DNA of 64,000 nt. It comes from Pseudonocardiales bacterium. GTDB lineage: Bacteria > Actinomycetota > Actinomycetes > Mycobacteriales > Pseudonocardiaceae. Both the position numbers and the translations under genes were made by a program. The stretch is from positions 19,134 to 83,133 of the forward strand of contig JAFAPC010000170.1 of assembly GCA_019247305.1 (NCBI GenBank). Reading direction: 5' to 3'. Below the pieces are notes generated by a model. That model had not been told where the DNA came from. It saw only the letters and a program-made list of their open reading frames with translations, and ran no database searches. Shown here piece after piece: positions 9,481 to 18,599 of the stretch. Position 1 is the stretch's first letter. Every line of letters begins with the position of its first letter.

Positions 9481-10427
9481 CGAAGCCGGCCGGATGCCCG
9501 CTCTCTGCTGCCTGAGGTCAGCGCCTCGTAGGTGATGCGGATGCCGTCGCGCAGCGCGGTGGTGGCTTTCCACCCCAGCGTGTCGGCCGCCCAGGCGGGG
9601 TCGAGCGCGCCTCGACGCACCTCACCGAGGCGGGGCGGCGCGAAGCGCGGCTGGATCTGGCGGCCGGCGGCGGCACTGACCGCATCAAGGAGTTCCAGCA
9701 CGCTGGTCTCGATCCCGGTCCCGACGTTGAACACCCCGTCGCTGTCGTAGTGGATTGCGGCCAGGAACGCTTCGACGACGTCACCCACGAAGACGTAATC
9801 GCGGGTCTGCTCGCCGTCACCGTAGATGGTCGGCTGGTCGTTGTGCGCGGCGTGGCCGCAGAAGATTGCCACCACGCCCGCCTCGCCATGCGGGTCCTGC
9901 CGGGGCCCGTAGACGTTGCCGAGCCGGAGCGCGACGTGGGCGCTGCGGTGGAGTCTGTTGAACAACGCGAGATACTGTTCCGCACAGTACTTAGCCACCC
10001 CATAGGGTGCCTCTGTCCCCGGTAGGAAGTCTTCCGGGGTCGGCAAAACCACACCATCGCCATACATCGCGCCGCCGGTGCTGGCGAAGACGACCCTGGC
10101 GTTAACTGTGGCTGCTGCGGTCAGGACGTTGACGGTGCCAATAATGTTAGTTTCGGCGTCGGCGGCCGGATTGGCGATGGAGTGACGCACGCTGATCTGT
10201 GCCGCGAGGTGGCAGATCACCTTCGGGGCGAATGTGGTGATGAGGTTGGTAACGGCCGCAGCGTCTGTGACACTGACGTGATGCAGTGTCACCCTGTCCA
10301 AGTCAAGGAGTTCTACGCGCCCGCCGGATAAGTCGTCAATGACCATCACCTCCTCGCCACGGGCCACGAATGCATCCACAAGATGAGATCCGATGAAACC
10401 GGCGCCGCCAGTCACCACAACACGCAT
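9477..10427 (-). CDS. NAD-dependent nucleotide-sugar epimerase/dehydratase (GalE-like)
   Basis: This is an extended short-chain dehydrogenase likely to act on a nucleotide sugar, for example UDP-glucose 4-epimerisation. The NAD-binding GGAGFIGSH is at residues 7-15, [13 protein letters not shown] follows, and the catalytic YGVAK (YxxxK) lies near residue 150 with an upstream Ser/Thr in FASTGG. The 316-aa length fits bacterial GalE-like enzymes. The exact substrate cannot be read from sequence. It could feed UDP-galactose to Glf, encoded at 62.4-63.6 kb, to make galactofuranose, but that link is inference. It is a single gene, tail-to-tail with ctaB. Confidence 0.88.
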   Translation of the reverse strand: MRVVVTGGAGFIGSHLVDAFVARGEEVMVIDDLSGGRVELLDLDRVTLHHVSVTDAAAVTNLITTFAPKVICHLAAQISVRHSIANPAADAETNIIGTVNVLTAAATVNARVVFASTGGAMYGDGVVLPTPEDFLPGTEAPYGVAKYCAEQYLALFNRLHRSAHVALRLGNVYGPRQDPHGEAGVVAIFCGHAAHNDQPTIYGDGEQTRDYVFVGDVVEAFLAAIHYDSDGVFNVGTGIETSVLELLDAVSAAAGRQIQPRFAPPRLGEVRRGALDPAWAADTLGWKATTALRDGIRITYEALTSGSRERASGRLR

Positions 10428-10595
10428 GTCGCCGCACTCCTGCTATCCGGGCGAGCTTTATATCATGGTTCGGCCACCTCGTGGTGCGGCAGGAGCCCTC
10501 GCCGGGCGCTACCGCAGGGCGTGTAACGTGCAGAACACTGGTGTCCCCCGGGGACCGGGGGGAGCACCTCGACGGCCGCTGAGGGCATCGTCCAG

Positions 10596-13337
10596 TTGCA
10601 GGAGGATCCGCTGCAGGAGGAGTGGTTGTTCACCGGCCGCCGCGCTGTCTTGGCGCGGATCGTGGCCTGGATTCACGCGGAGACACCCGGTGCCTTTGTG
10701 GTGACCGGGTCAGCGGGCAGCGGGAAGTCCGCCGTGGTGGGGCGCATCGTGACACTGTCCGACTTCAGGCAGCGACCAGCGCTGCTGGAGCACGCTCCCC
10801 CGGAGCCGGAGGACCCGGACCCAGACGTGGGCACCGTCGATGCGGCGGTGCATCTGCGGGGTCTGGGAGCCCACGAGCTCGCGGCCGTCCTGGCCGATCG
10901 TCTCGGGCTGCCCGCGCCGGAGAGCTGCTGGCAGCTGGTTGAGGCCGTGGCGAAGATGCCCTATCAGCCGGTCCTGGTGTTCGACGGGTTAGACGAGGCG
11001 ATCCCCGAGCGGGCCACCGAAATCGTGACCGACCTGCTGGTCCCGCTCAGTGTGCTGTCGAACGTGCTGATCGCGACCCGGCACCAGGAGTTCGGGTGGC
11101 ACCAACCGCCCTCCGGCCGGGAGGCCGCTGTCCGGCTCGGTGAACTCTTCGGCGGGAACGTGTCGGTCGTTGATCTCGACGATGAGCCGGGCACCAGGCA
11201 AGACATTGAGCAGTACCTGACCCGCCGGCTGCGCTCCGCCGGCCTGGCCGATCTCGTGCCGCGGGTGGCGCCGGTGCTCGCCAGGAAGGCGGCCGCCCAG
11301 CAGGGCGGGTTCCTCTACGCCCGCACCGTGGTGTCCCAGATTGTGCGAGGAGTCATCGACGCCCAGGCGCCATCGTGGGAAAAACAGATTGCCGCGACCA
11401 CCGTCGAGGCGCTGGAGCACGACCTGTCGAGCACGACCCGGGTGCGTGAGGGGGTGGAGCTTCCTGATGCCGCCAAGGACCTGCTGCGTGCGCTCGCCTG
11501 GGGAATGGGCCGGGGGCTGCCCAGACACGGGCTGTGGGAGGCCAGCGCCACCGCGTTGAGCCCGAACGGTGTCGAGTATGGCGCCGCCGACCTGGACTGG
11601 GTGCTTGAACACCACGGGTCTTACATCGTTGAGGACACCCACGAGGGCGAGGCGGTCTACCGGCTCTCGCACCGTACGTTCGCCGAGTACCTGATCGCTT
11701 CTTCCCCGAACGTGGCCGGTGTCGTGGCGAGCCAGGCATTGGCCGAGGCCCTCGTTGCGCTCGCCCATAGGCAGACGACGCCGCCCCGCGAGGGCGATGC
11801 GACCGATCTGAGCGGCCGCTACCTGCAACGTCACCTGCCCAGGTACGCCGCGCAGGGCGGCCCCGCCGGGGTGGCTGCGCTGCTCAGGCTGGCCGAGCCC
11901 AACCCCGAGTTCTATTTGCCTAGCCTGACGGTAGCGCTGACCGATCTGGTCGTCCATCTGCTCGCGATGGGCAGCCGTGAGGCTGCGCTGGTCACCACCC
12001 AGCACGCTGTCGAGACCTACCGGGCGCTGGTGAACGCGAACCCCGCTACCTATCTGCCCGGCCTTGCGGCCGCGTTGGGCAGTCTCGCGGCTCAGCACGG
12101 CGAGCTGAAACAGCACGAGGCTGCCCTGATCGTCGCCCAGGAAGCGGCCGAGATCTGCCAGGGGTTATGCGAGACAGCCGTCGAAATCTACTTTCCCTAC
12201 TTCGTCGTGTCGCTGAAGAACCTCACCTACCACCTCGCGGCACTCGACCGGATCTCCGCTGCTGTCGACGTCTACACCGACTGTATCGAGACCTTCGCCG
12301 CGTCGCCGGCCGCCCGAGATGCGTTGATCGTTGAGCGGGCCCAGTTCCACGTCAGCCACGGTGATGTGTTCACTGGGCTCGGCGAGCTGATCACTCTGCT
12401 GACGTTGGACGACGGCCAGACACCGGGTGGTGTCATGCTGGCCGCGCGCAACGTCCTGCGCGGCTACCACTTTCGGGACTCAGCCGCCGTGGACCGGGTC
12501 TGGCAAGAGGTCGCCGGGACTGAACAACCGGGCTGGCTTAACCTCACCCTGCCGCAGATTGGCCTCGTCACCGAGTGGATGACGGCGTCGAACTGGGCGG
12601 AGTCGAGAGATTTCTTCGCCGCGCATGCCGGGGAACTGCTGGACCACCCGGTGGCCCTCGTGTTCGATGAGCTGGCGCTGGTCGCTGCGCCGCAGGTCGA
12701 TCTGCACCGGCATCTTCTCGGCGGGGTGCGGAAACTGGGCCTGGAAGCGGCCTATCGGCCCCTGCTGCTCAAGGACCTCCTGACAGATTGGATCAAGCTG
12801 CAGGACTGGCGAGACTCGCGGTCCTTCGTCGAGGAGCACGCAACTGATCTGCTCAGCGCCGAGGCTGAAGTCGCGTTGATCCATCTCGGGAATCCGCTCG
12901 GCACCCTGGTGAACTTCGCGCTCCTGCGTCTCGCCCGGCGAGACGGCATCCGAGCAGCGTACGCCTGCGTGACCGACCGGCAGATCGCGGCCGACCGGAT
13001 GCAGCGGGCGCTCGCCGAAGTGGAACCGGACCCCATTGCCGAGCTCGCCGCGTTGGAGGGCCAGGTCTTCGGTGAGCGGTTCCTCGCCGCCGCGCACTTG
13101 GCCGTCGCTGCGTCGCTCATGGGTGAGTCGGTGATCGACTCCGCACGGCTGGAGGAGCTCGCTGCGCAGGCCGACCCAGCCGATCGTCAGCAGGTGGCAG
13201 CCGAAATCGCCGATCTTCTCAACCGGATCCCGGAGCGCGTGGAGCTGTTCGGTCCCCTGACCGAGATCCTGCTCAGCCCCGGCGCCCGCAACGGCGGTCC
13301 CGCTGCGACGGAGTCATGCCCTGCCGAGGGTGACTAG
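10596..13337 (+). CDS. STAND-type P-loop NTPase with C-terminal TPR-like repeats
   Basis: The N-terminus carries a STAND/NACHT-like ATPase: Walker A GSAGSGKSAVVGR near residue 40 and Walker B VLVFDGLDEA near residue 130, followed by a helical region. From about residue 400 there are TPR-like helical repeats such as EPNPEFYLPSLTVALTDL and NPATYLPGLAAALGSL. In relatives the ATPase usually follows an effector or sensor domain; here it begins almost at the first codon. Starts are weak: TTG at 10596, or TTG at 10626 close behind AGGAGGAG. There is no operon partner. Function is unknown; signalling or defence is a family-based guess. The gene may be a 5'-truncated remnant. Confidence 0.8.
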   Translation: MQEDPLQEEWLFTGRRAVLARIVAWIHAETPGAFVVTGSAGSGKSAVVGRIVTLSDFRQRPALLEHAPPEPEDPDPDVGTVDAAVHLRGLGAHELAAVLADRLGLPAPESCWQLVEAVAKMPYQPVLVFDGLDEAIPERATEIVTDLLVPLSVLSNVLIATRHQEFGWHQPPSGREAAVRLGELFGGNVSVVDLDDEPGTRQDIEQYLTRRLRSAGLADLVPRVAPVLARKAAAQQGGFLYARTVVSQIVRGVIDAQAPSWEKQIAATTVEALEHDLSSTTRVREGVELPDAAKDLLRALAWGMGRGLPRHGLWEASATALSPNGVEYGAADLDWVLEHHGSYIVEDTHEGEAVYRLSHRTFAEYLIASSPNVAGVVASQALAEALVALAHRQTTPPREGDATDLSGRYLQRHLPRYAAQGGPAGVAALLRLAEPNPEFYLPSLTVALTDLVVHLLAMGSREAALVTTQHAVETYRALVNANPATYLPGLAAALGSLAAQHGELKQHEAALIVAQEAAEICQGLCETAVEIYFPYFVVSLKNLTYHLAALDRISAAVDVYTDCIETFAASPAARDALIVERAQFHVSHGDVFTGLGELITLLTLDDGQTPGGVMLAARNVLRGYHFRDSAAVDRVWQEVAGTEQPGWLNLTLPQIGLVTEWMTASNWAESRDFFAAHAGELLDHPVALVFDELALVAAPQVDLHRHLLGGVRKLGLEAAYRPLLLKDLLTDWIKLQDWRDSRSFVEEHATDLLSAEAEVALIHLGNPLGTLVNFALLRLARRDGIRAAYACVTDRQIAADRMQRALAEVEPDPIAELAALEGQVFGERFLAAAHLAVAASLMGESVIDSARLEELAAQADPADRQQVAAEIADLLNRIPERVELFGPLTEILLSPGARNGGPAATESCPAEGD

Positions 13338-13514
13338 TTCTTTCCCCTCGGTGCTCTCCAGCTCAGGGCAGGGTCTCGACCACATCACGCCCCAGCCGGT
13401 CGGCGGCTCGCATCGCCTCGTTGATCTGCCTGGATAGGGCTTCCCCACCTGCTTCACGTTCAGCGATGCTACCACGGTAGCACCTTGGTGCTCCAGGTAA
13501 GTAACCTCCACAGC

Positions 13515-15100
13515 TCAGAAGGGAGGCGGTTCGTCAGGCTCGACGGTCGGTGGCGGTGGGTGTGGAATGTCAGGTTCGGGTGGCGGCCGGTACAGGATTG
13601 GACAGTTCTCATCAACGGTGACTGGCGGCGCATAGTCGGGATACTGCCCGGGGCGGGGCAGCGGGCTGGGCAGGTCGGTGGTGATGGGCTGGCGCCGTGT
13701 GTGGTAGATCCGGCCCAATGGAGTGGTCCAGACGAAGTGGCCCGGCTCGGGCTGGCTCAGCCGCCAGTCTCCGGCGTGTTTGAGCCGATGGTCATGCCGG
13801 CACAGCGGGCCAGAGTTGGCCGCGGTGGTAGCCCCGCCGTGAGCGTGCTCGACGGTGTGGTCGAGGTCGGCGTGGCGGGCCGGGCAGCGGCAGCCGGGGT
13901 GCACGCAGACCCGGTCGCGGATCTGGACGTGGCGGCGCAGCACCGCTCCGGCGAACCGGGCGGCCGGATCCTGCCCCAGTGCGTCCCGAGCACCCTGGGT
14001 GTTCTGGGCGTGAGCGTATCGGGCGTGGGCGGTGGCGTACTGGGCGGCAAGATCAGCTATCACCGCAGCCCACTCGCCGTCCGCGCCGCAGGTGTCGGGA
14101 TGCGTGGCCAGCTCGGTGAGCAGGGCAGCGGTGATGTGCAGCTCCACGATCCCGCCCCGCCCTGGCGCCGATGCGTCGTCTGCGGCCGGGGAACCCGTCT
14201 TGAGCCCGCTGACCGTGGGGATCGCGGGGCGGTGGCGGGTGATCCCGGCCAGGATCAGTTGCCCCTCGGGGTCGACGATGGCGTAGCGCCACTCCCCGGT
14301 GCGCTGGGCGGCCACTATGGTCCGGGCGGTCTCTGCGGTGACCGGTCCCCACCCAGGAATCTCCCCGGGGTGCCGGTCATGCCCGAGCAGGGTGGACAGC
14401 CCTACGCGCAACTCCACCCCTACCCGCTCTCGTACTGCGGCGGGCTGCTGCTGCGCGGCAGCGGGGCTGGCGTCACCGTCGGTGGGGGCGCCGGCAGTCA
14501 GCCGGCAGTCAGATTGTCGTCTGACGTGCCGTCTGGGGTGGGTTTCTGTGCGGCCTCGCCGGGTGTGGCATGGGCCAGCAGATCGGTGATGATCTCCTCC
14601 CGCCTCAGCTCCTGCCAGCGTCCCTCAAGCAGGCCAAGGTAGATGTCGGCCCGCAGCGAGCCGATCCGCCCCGGATGCCCAGCGCGTTTCGCGGCCTTGG
14701 CGAGATCCTCGATCCGGGCGCACGCGGCAGCTGCCTGATCGGCGGGTAGCCTGCGTCCGGTGACGGTCGCCGTGCCGTCCTCATCCAGGTACCCGATCAC
14801 GCCCGGTCCTGCACAGCGCTGGCATACCGGCGGGCGGCCCACTCGGGGTCCAACGCAATCGCCAGCTTCTTGATCCGCGCCGCGAGCTCGCCGGTGGTGA
14901 GCCCAGCCGCAGCTGGGAGCAGCCGCTCGCACACCACCTGGGCCTGCTCGTCAGTCAACTCGGCGCACAACTGGGTGAACAGCCATGCCTTGCTACGGCA
15001 GATCGCCCCGGTGTCCAGCGCGGCGAAAACCGCGGGCAGCACCCGAAGCCACAGCACGACCACGACGTCGGAAGAAAATCCCGCCCAGCACTGGTGGCAG
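13515..15100 (-). pseudogene. DUF222-HNH endonuclease (13E12-type), frameshifted and N-truncated
   Basis: Three fragments in three frames read as one protein. Fragment 1 (about 15060-14797) is the middle of DUF222, including VLPAVFAALDTGAICR and LTTGELAARIKKLA. Fragment 2 (about 14800-14498) continues with VIGYLDEDGTATVTGRRLP and RADIYLGLLEG. Fragment 3 (to 13515) ends with the HNH motif, seen in CVHPGCRCPARHADLDHTVEH and CRHDHRLKHAGDW. The first break looks like a 1-nt deletion near 14798. The second is an 11-bp tandem duplication whose removal restores the frame. The N-terminal part of DUF222 is missing next to the 15116 gene. The family is often multicopy and repetitive in actinobacteria. 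No function is expected. Confidence 0.85.
14491..14512. repeat. 11-bp tandem duplication causing the second HNH frameshift
   Basis: ccggcagtcag occurs twice head-to-tail (14491-14501 and 14502-14512). On the minus strand, dropping one copy joins the ...DNLTAG and APTDGDAS... reading frames, so the duplication is the likely lesion. Confidence 0.9.
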
Positions 15101-15115
15101 CAGCTGAGTGTCGAG

Positions 15116-17005
15116 CTACCGGGTCGGTGTCGGCGGGAAACGATCGGCCATGGCCCTGTAGTGGTCGCGGCGGGCGAGGAGCTCCTCTCGGCGGGCTGAG
15201 GTGAGGTAGTCGGGTGAGCCGAGGTTGAGCTCACGGTACTGGTCGAGAGGATCGACGCCGATGGCGCGCAGCAGGGTCCCGCTGCGCGCTGAGACGCTGC
15301 CCTGGCCGATGCCAAAGTGACTCATCAGATCCTTGACTCGTATCTTGCCACTGAACAGGTCATTCGCTTTCCCGATGCCCCAGCAGATCGCTGCGGCGGC
15401 GGTCTCTGGCCGGCTGCGGCGGCGGAAGATCTCCGGATCCGCTGCGGCTGCGCGGCTGAGGTAGCGGCGGCAGGCGGTGCGGCACTCCACGTCGAGCAGC
15501 TCGTCGCAGCATCGGTCGACCAACTGGAGTACCTCTCGGACTCGCTCGTGGATGTCAGCCGGAATCGGGTCCCACGCAAAGGGTTCGTCGGGCAGCGGGA
15601 GCGCGTCGAGCGTGTTCAGGGCGTCCTCGCTGCCGACGGCACGGCACAGGTTATCGCGCATGATCTCCCAGATGCTCGGCTCGGTTTTGGGCGCTGGCCA
15701 GGTGCCGTTGGGAGCGTTGGGAGGAAATGTGTTCATCATGGCCAGCAGCGCGGCCACATCCTGTGGTCGGGGCAACTGAATGGCCCGCAGGTACTCCGGC
15801 TCGTACTTATCGACCGCGGCGAGAGTGGCGGCGGTGAGTTCGGCCCGGATCTCGCGCTCGTGGTGACAGAAGCGGATGAAGGCCCGCAGCAGGTTGGGTG
15901 CTTTGGCGAGGGCTATGCCAGGGGGCACCTTACGAGGAATCCAGTGCAGAAGCAGGATCTCCACAGCTGCCGGGCTCCAGCGTAGCGGGTCGCCCGGCCC
16001 GTAGGCGGTGCCGAACCACAGCAGTGACTCCAGCACGCCGCGGTGGTCAGCGTCGCCCAGACCAATCCCGAATGGGGAGGCGAAGAAGCGCTTGGCGAGT
16101 TCGGCCAGCGTGGGCTCATTCCACGCGGGACGCTGGTAGCTCGTGCCTCCCGCGGGGAGCTTGCTGAGGACCCACTCGACGAACGGGCGGCAGGCGGGCC
16201 AGGTATCGGTCTCAAGCGGCAGCAGGGCGGTGTCGCTCAGCGTGATCGCCTGGCGGACCCGGGCTCGGGCGTCGGCTAGGGCGAGATCTGCCCACGTCGT
16301 GTCCGGGTCGTCGCCGTTAGCAAGGCGCATGCGCTCGACCAACGCCTCGAGCGGCTCGGGGACAGTGAAGGCGTCCTTAATCACTGTTCCCATGTTGTGG
16401 TCGATGTAGAACACCAGGGACAGCGCGGAACCGCCGGGCAGGCTCATCCCGATCATGATGTTGTTGCCGTCGCCGAGCACGTGGTTCATCTCGACGGCCC
16501 CATCGGCCGTGGCCTGGCCCAGCTCAGTGAGCCATCCGGGCAGAGCGTGTACCCGTTTGGTGATCTCGCGGCGGATCCGGTGGCGCATGATGTCGTCGCC
16601 GGACAGTTCAGCGATCACGGCTAGCAGCGCCGAGGTCTCGAGCAGGTTGACCTCAAGGAAGGTCCGCACGAGCTCGTCTCGGGTCGGCGGGTCGGGTTCG
16701 AGTGCCCGTTCGAATGGGTTGGTCCGACGCGGTGCGAGCGCGGCAAGCAGCGCGCTGACCAGTGATATCAGGGTGAGTGGGTGCTCATCGGCGAGGGCGG
16801 TCGCGACATCCGCTATCAAGCTAGGCTCTTCGGGCCGAGCCGGCGGTCGCCGAGTGGCCTTGCCCTGGCCCGACCGTCGCTTCGCGGGGCTGCGCTTCTC
16901 GTCTTCCTCGTCGCGGGTTCGCTTGGACACGTTCGGAAGATTAGACCTTGGCGTCGCTTGGGGCTTCTTGGGGAACTTCTCGCGGCTGTGCGCCAGGGCC
17001 GACAT
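15116..17005 (-). CDS. Hypothetical protein with C-terminal DUF6398-like region
   Basis: A 629-aa soluble protein with a charged, Lys/Arg/Glu-rich N-terminal tail (about residues 25-60), a largely helical body, and a C-terminal segment (AAAAICWGIGKANDLF, then IRVKDLMSHFGIGQGSVS) that resembles the small helical DUF6398 domain. I do not recognise a catalytic motif and assign no function. The start is uncertain: ATG at 17005 or GTG at 16930, neither with a clear ribosome-binding site. It abuts the truncated DUF222-HNH pseudogene, which suggests a recombination junction just downstream. No operon partner is evident. Confidence 0.75.
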   Translation of the reverse strand: MSALAHSREKFPKKPQATPRSNLPNVSKRTRDEEDEKRSPAKRRSGQGKATRRPPARPEEPSLIADVATALADEHPLTLISLVSALLAALAPRRTNPFERALEPDPPTRDELVRTFLEVNLLETSALLAVIAELSGDDIMRHRIRREITKRVHALPGWLTELGQATADGAVEMNHVLGDGNNIMIGMSLPGGSALSLVFYIDHNMGTVIKDAFTVPEPLEALVERMRLANGDDPDTTWADLALADARARVRQAITLSDTALLPLETDTWPACRPFVEWVLSKLPAGGTSYQRPAWNEPTLAELAKRFFASPFGIGLGDADHRGVLESLLWFGTAYGPGDPLRWSPAAVEILLLHWIPRKVPPGIALAKAPNLLRAFIRFCHHEREIRAELTAATLAAVDKYEPEYLRAIQLPRPQDVAALLAMMNTFPPNAPNGTWPAPKTEPSIWEIMRDNLCRAVGSEDALNTLDALPLPDEPFAWDPIPADIHERVREVLQLVDRCCDELLDVECRTACRRYLSRAAAADPEIFRRRSRPETAAAAICWGIGKANDLFSGKIRVKDLMSHFGIGQGSVSARSGTLLRAIGVDPLDQYRELNLGSPDYLTSARREELLARRDHYRAMADRFPPTPTR

Positions 17006-17077
17006 TACCCGAGATGCGCCCCCCAGGTGCGTTTCCGTCAGCTCGCACCACCCAGTGCAGGCTTGTCTAGCATAGAC

Positions 17078-17091
17078 GTATACGTATACAC
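17078..17091. promoter_or_regulatory. GTATAC palindromic operator-like site
   Basis: GTATACGTATAC is a perfect 12-bp palindrome, and GTATACAC within it fits the GTNTANAC pattern recognised by HutC-type GntR repressors. It sits just upstream of the small membrane protein gene. No GntR gene is seen nearby, so the assignment is tentative. Confidence 0.4.
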
Positions 17092-17115
17092 TAGCCGCAG
17101 ATGGAGGTGGTGCAG

Positions 17116-17373
17116 ATGATCAACATTATGGTTGCCGGGTCGGTTGTCTTGCTCGCTGTGGGTGTGTTGATCGGGTCAGGTCTGCACACCCGAGCGGTTG
17201 ACCGGAGGTATGAGCGGGTGGCCCGACTCGTGCGGGAGCTCTATGAGCGGGAGGAGGCCCTGGCGAGAAGCGATGACCTTCTGGAGCCTCCGCTGGTGAC
17301 GCTGCCACCGCTCACCGGGGAGGCCGCTGGTCGCCCTGCTGAGGTGCCGCATCTCCGCGGCTACCACCGGTAA
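17116..17373 (+). CDS. Small single-pass membrane protein, unknown
   Basis: An 85-aa protein with one N-terminal hydrophobic segment (IMVAGSVVLLAVGVLIGSGL, about residues 4-23), then a basic and acidic helical stretch and a Pro/Leu-rich tail. The ATG at 17116 is preferred over 17101 because GGAGGTGG sits 6-7 nt upstream. The likely topology is an N-terminal anchor with a cytosolic tail, since Arg residues follow the helix. I recognise no family. A perfect GTATAC palindrome lies upstream and a 16-bp inverted repeat downstream, so it may be separately regulated. Confidence 0.6.
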   Translation: MINIMVAGSVVLLAVGVLIGSGLHTRAVDRRYERVARLVRELYEREEALARSDDLLEPPLVTLPPLTGEAAGRPAEVPHLRGYHR

Positions 17374-17423
17374 TACCGGTAATACGGGGCGCTGGGTGGG
17401 GACCGCGTTCCCTCGATAACATG

Positions 17424-17463
17424 CTGGGCACCGTACGGTGGAGCTTGACCGTACGGTGCCCAG
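17424..17463. repeat. Perfect 16-bp inverted repeat, 8-nt loop
   Basis: The arms are ctgggcaccgtacggt (17424-17439) and its exact complement (17448-17463). Each arm itself contains the palindrome ACCGTACGGT, so the structure is nested. It could end transcription of the upstream gene, although no T tract follows, or it could be an operator for the gene starting at 17485. A 9-bp tandem repeat (ccggtaata, twice) lies about 50 bp upstream. Confidence 0.85.
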
Positions 17464-17484
17464 TGAATCGGGGTGGGGACAACG

Positions 17485-17889
17485 ATGATTACTGAGGAAG
17501 ACCGACCCAAGCCGCCAGAACTGCTCAGCCTTTACGCGGCCACCTCAGAGGCGTTCGGGATCCTCAAAGAGGAATTTCAGGTTCCGGATACCTACGAACT
17601 CGTGCTGCACCATGTCGATGCGGCGGAACCCGTCCTGAGAAGTACTCTTGATATCGCCGCGATCACTATGCGGAAGATCCAAGCCTTGCGCTGGGTGGCG
17701 ACGCCTGGTGTCGAGACCGCGAACGACGTCGTCGTCACTCTTGCCGCGGATCTCCTGCGGGCTATCGATCACTTAGTAGGATGCTGTGCTGACGAGGCCA
17801 GGGCCGATGCGCTGACCACGTTCAAAAACCACGTTGTGCTCGCCGCGCGACGTGCCGGAGGCGACGGCGGCGTGGCTAGACTGCGCTGA
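17485..17889 (+). CDS. Hypothetical small helical protein
   Basis: A 134-aa, mostly alpha-helical soluble protein without transmembrane segments or recognised motifs. Segments such as LYAATSEAFGILKEEFQ and VVVTLAADLLRAIDHLVG look amphipathic. The ATG at 17485 is taken as the start; a GTG at 17473 is in frame. It starts about 20 nt after the perfect inverted repeat and overlaps, tail-to-tail, the end of the minus-strand gene ending at 17876. Function is unknown. Codon use is less GC-biased than in the housekeeping genes, so acquisition is possible. Confidence 0.5.
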   Translation: MITEEDRPKPPELLSLYAATSEAFGILKEEFQVPDTYELVLHHVDAAEPVLRSTLDIAAITMRKIQALRWVATPGVETANDVVVTLAADLLRAIDHLVGCCADEARADALTTFKNHVVLAARRAGGDGGVARLR

Positions 17890-18235
17890 AGCGTTCTTCT
17901 CCCGGCTGGTTTCTGTGTCTGTGTGCGAGCCGTGCGTCCCAGGGGTCCCCGGGCCGTCTGGTCATGAAGCAGCCCGGAAGAGTCCCTGATGAAGCGATAA
18001 CTGTCGTGGTCACTTTGCGGACCACGGCGGGTGGCACCATCTCGGTCAACGAAGGACCTAGCATTCTGGTGAGATGCCAGCACATGAAGTGCCGACGAGA
18101 GTCCACACTATCCGCGCGCTCCATGTCGATCAACAGACCCGTGAGGTTGGCTCCCGCGTCGAGGCGAGCCTGACCGATGACGCCCTTGACCGCACTCACG
18201 ACTGCACGGAATTCCGCTTCGCCGCTGTGGATCAT
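17876..18235 (-). CDS. Hypothetical protein, second gene of a two-gene unit
   Basis: A 119-aa protein starting at an ATG with GGAGG 5 nt upstream, which is strong support for a real gene. The N-terminal half (EFRAVVSAVKGVIGQARLD) is helical; the C-terminal half is basic and unlike any family I know. It follows the ribbon-helix-helix protein gene by 24 nt, so the two are probably one transcript. A toxin role is conceivable given that context, but no toxin fold or catalytic residues can be pointed to. Confidence 0.55.
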   Translation of the reverse strand: MIHSGEAEFRAVVSAVKGVIGQARLDAGANLTGLLIDMERADSVDSRRHFMCWHLTRMLGPSLTEMVPPAVVRKVTTTVIASSGTLPGCFMTRRPGDPWDARLAHRHRNQPGEERFSAV

Positions 18236-18259
18236 AGCCGCCTCCGGGTCATATGAGGA

Positions 18260-18535
18260 TCAATCGGGTGCTCTGTGGTGGTGCTGGGGGAGTAGCCGTG
18301 CGCGGAACTCGTTCACCCGCGCACTCACTTCTTCGGCTCGCCGCGCCTCAAGAGTCTCGAAGTTCTCGAATATCGCCTCGACTCCGTACTCGTCGATGAG
18401 GCCTTGGGCGACACGAATCACCGCGTTCCGGACGAAGCCAGAGAGCGTCTGGCCCTGGTGCCGCGCGACCACCTCGAGCAGGCACCGCTCGTCAGCGGGG
18501 ACGCGGAAGCAGATGGGAGAGGACTCGCTGGCCAC
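18260..18535 (-). CDS. Ribbon-helix-helix (CopG/MetJ-like) DNA-binding protein
   Basis: A 91-aa protein whose N-terminus reads ICFRVPADERCLLEVVARHQ followed by GQTLSGFVRNAVI. This is the beta-strand, helix, helix pattern of RHH repressors and type II antitoxins. The GTG at 18535 is chosen because GGAAGGGGG lies just upstream; an ATG at 18580 is in frame. The C-terminal half is a charged helix (LEARRAEEVSARVNEFRA), possibly for partner binding. With the gene at 17876 it may form a toxin-antitoxin-like or autoregulated pair; that pairing is inference. Confidence 0.65.
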   Translation of the reverse strand: MASESSPICFRVPADERCLLEVVARHQGQTLSGFVRNAVIRVAQGLIDEYGVEAIFENFETLEARRAEEVSARVNEFRARLLPQHHHRAPD

Positions 18536-18599
18536 TGCGTCCCCCTTCCGCCTAGTCGAAAGATCTTTATATAGCGTCAACTCATGGTGACACTCCTCA

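Noticed and set aside
13314..13514. 65-aa minus ORF and an overlapping frame reading GGEALSRQINEAMRAADRLG
   Set aside because: The second frame looks protein-like but has no start within the non-coding gap; probably a leftover fragment, so not annotated.
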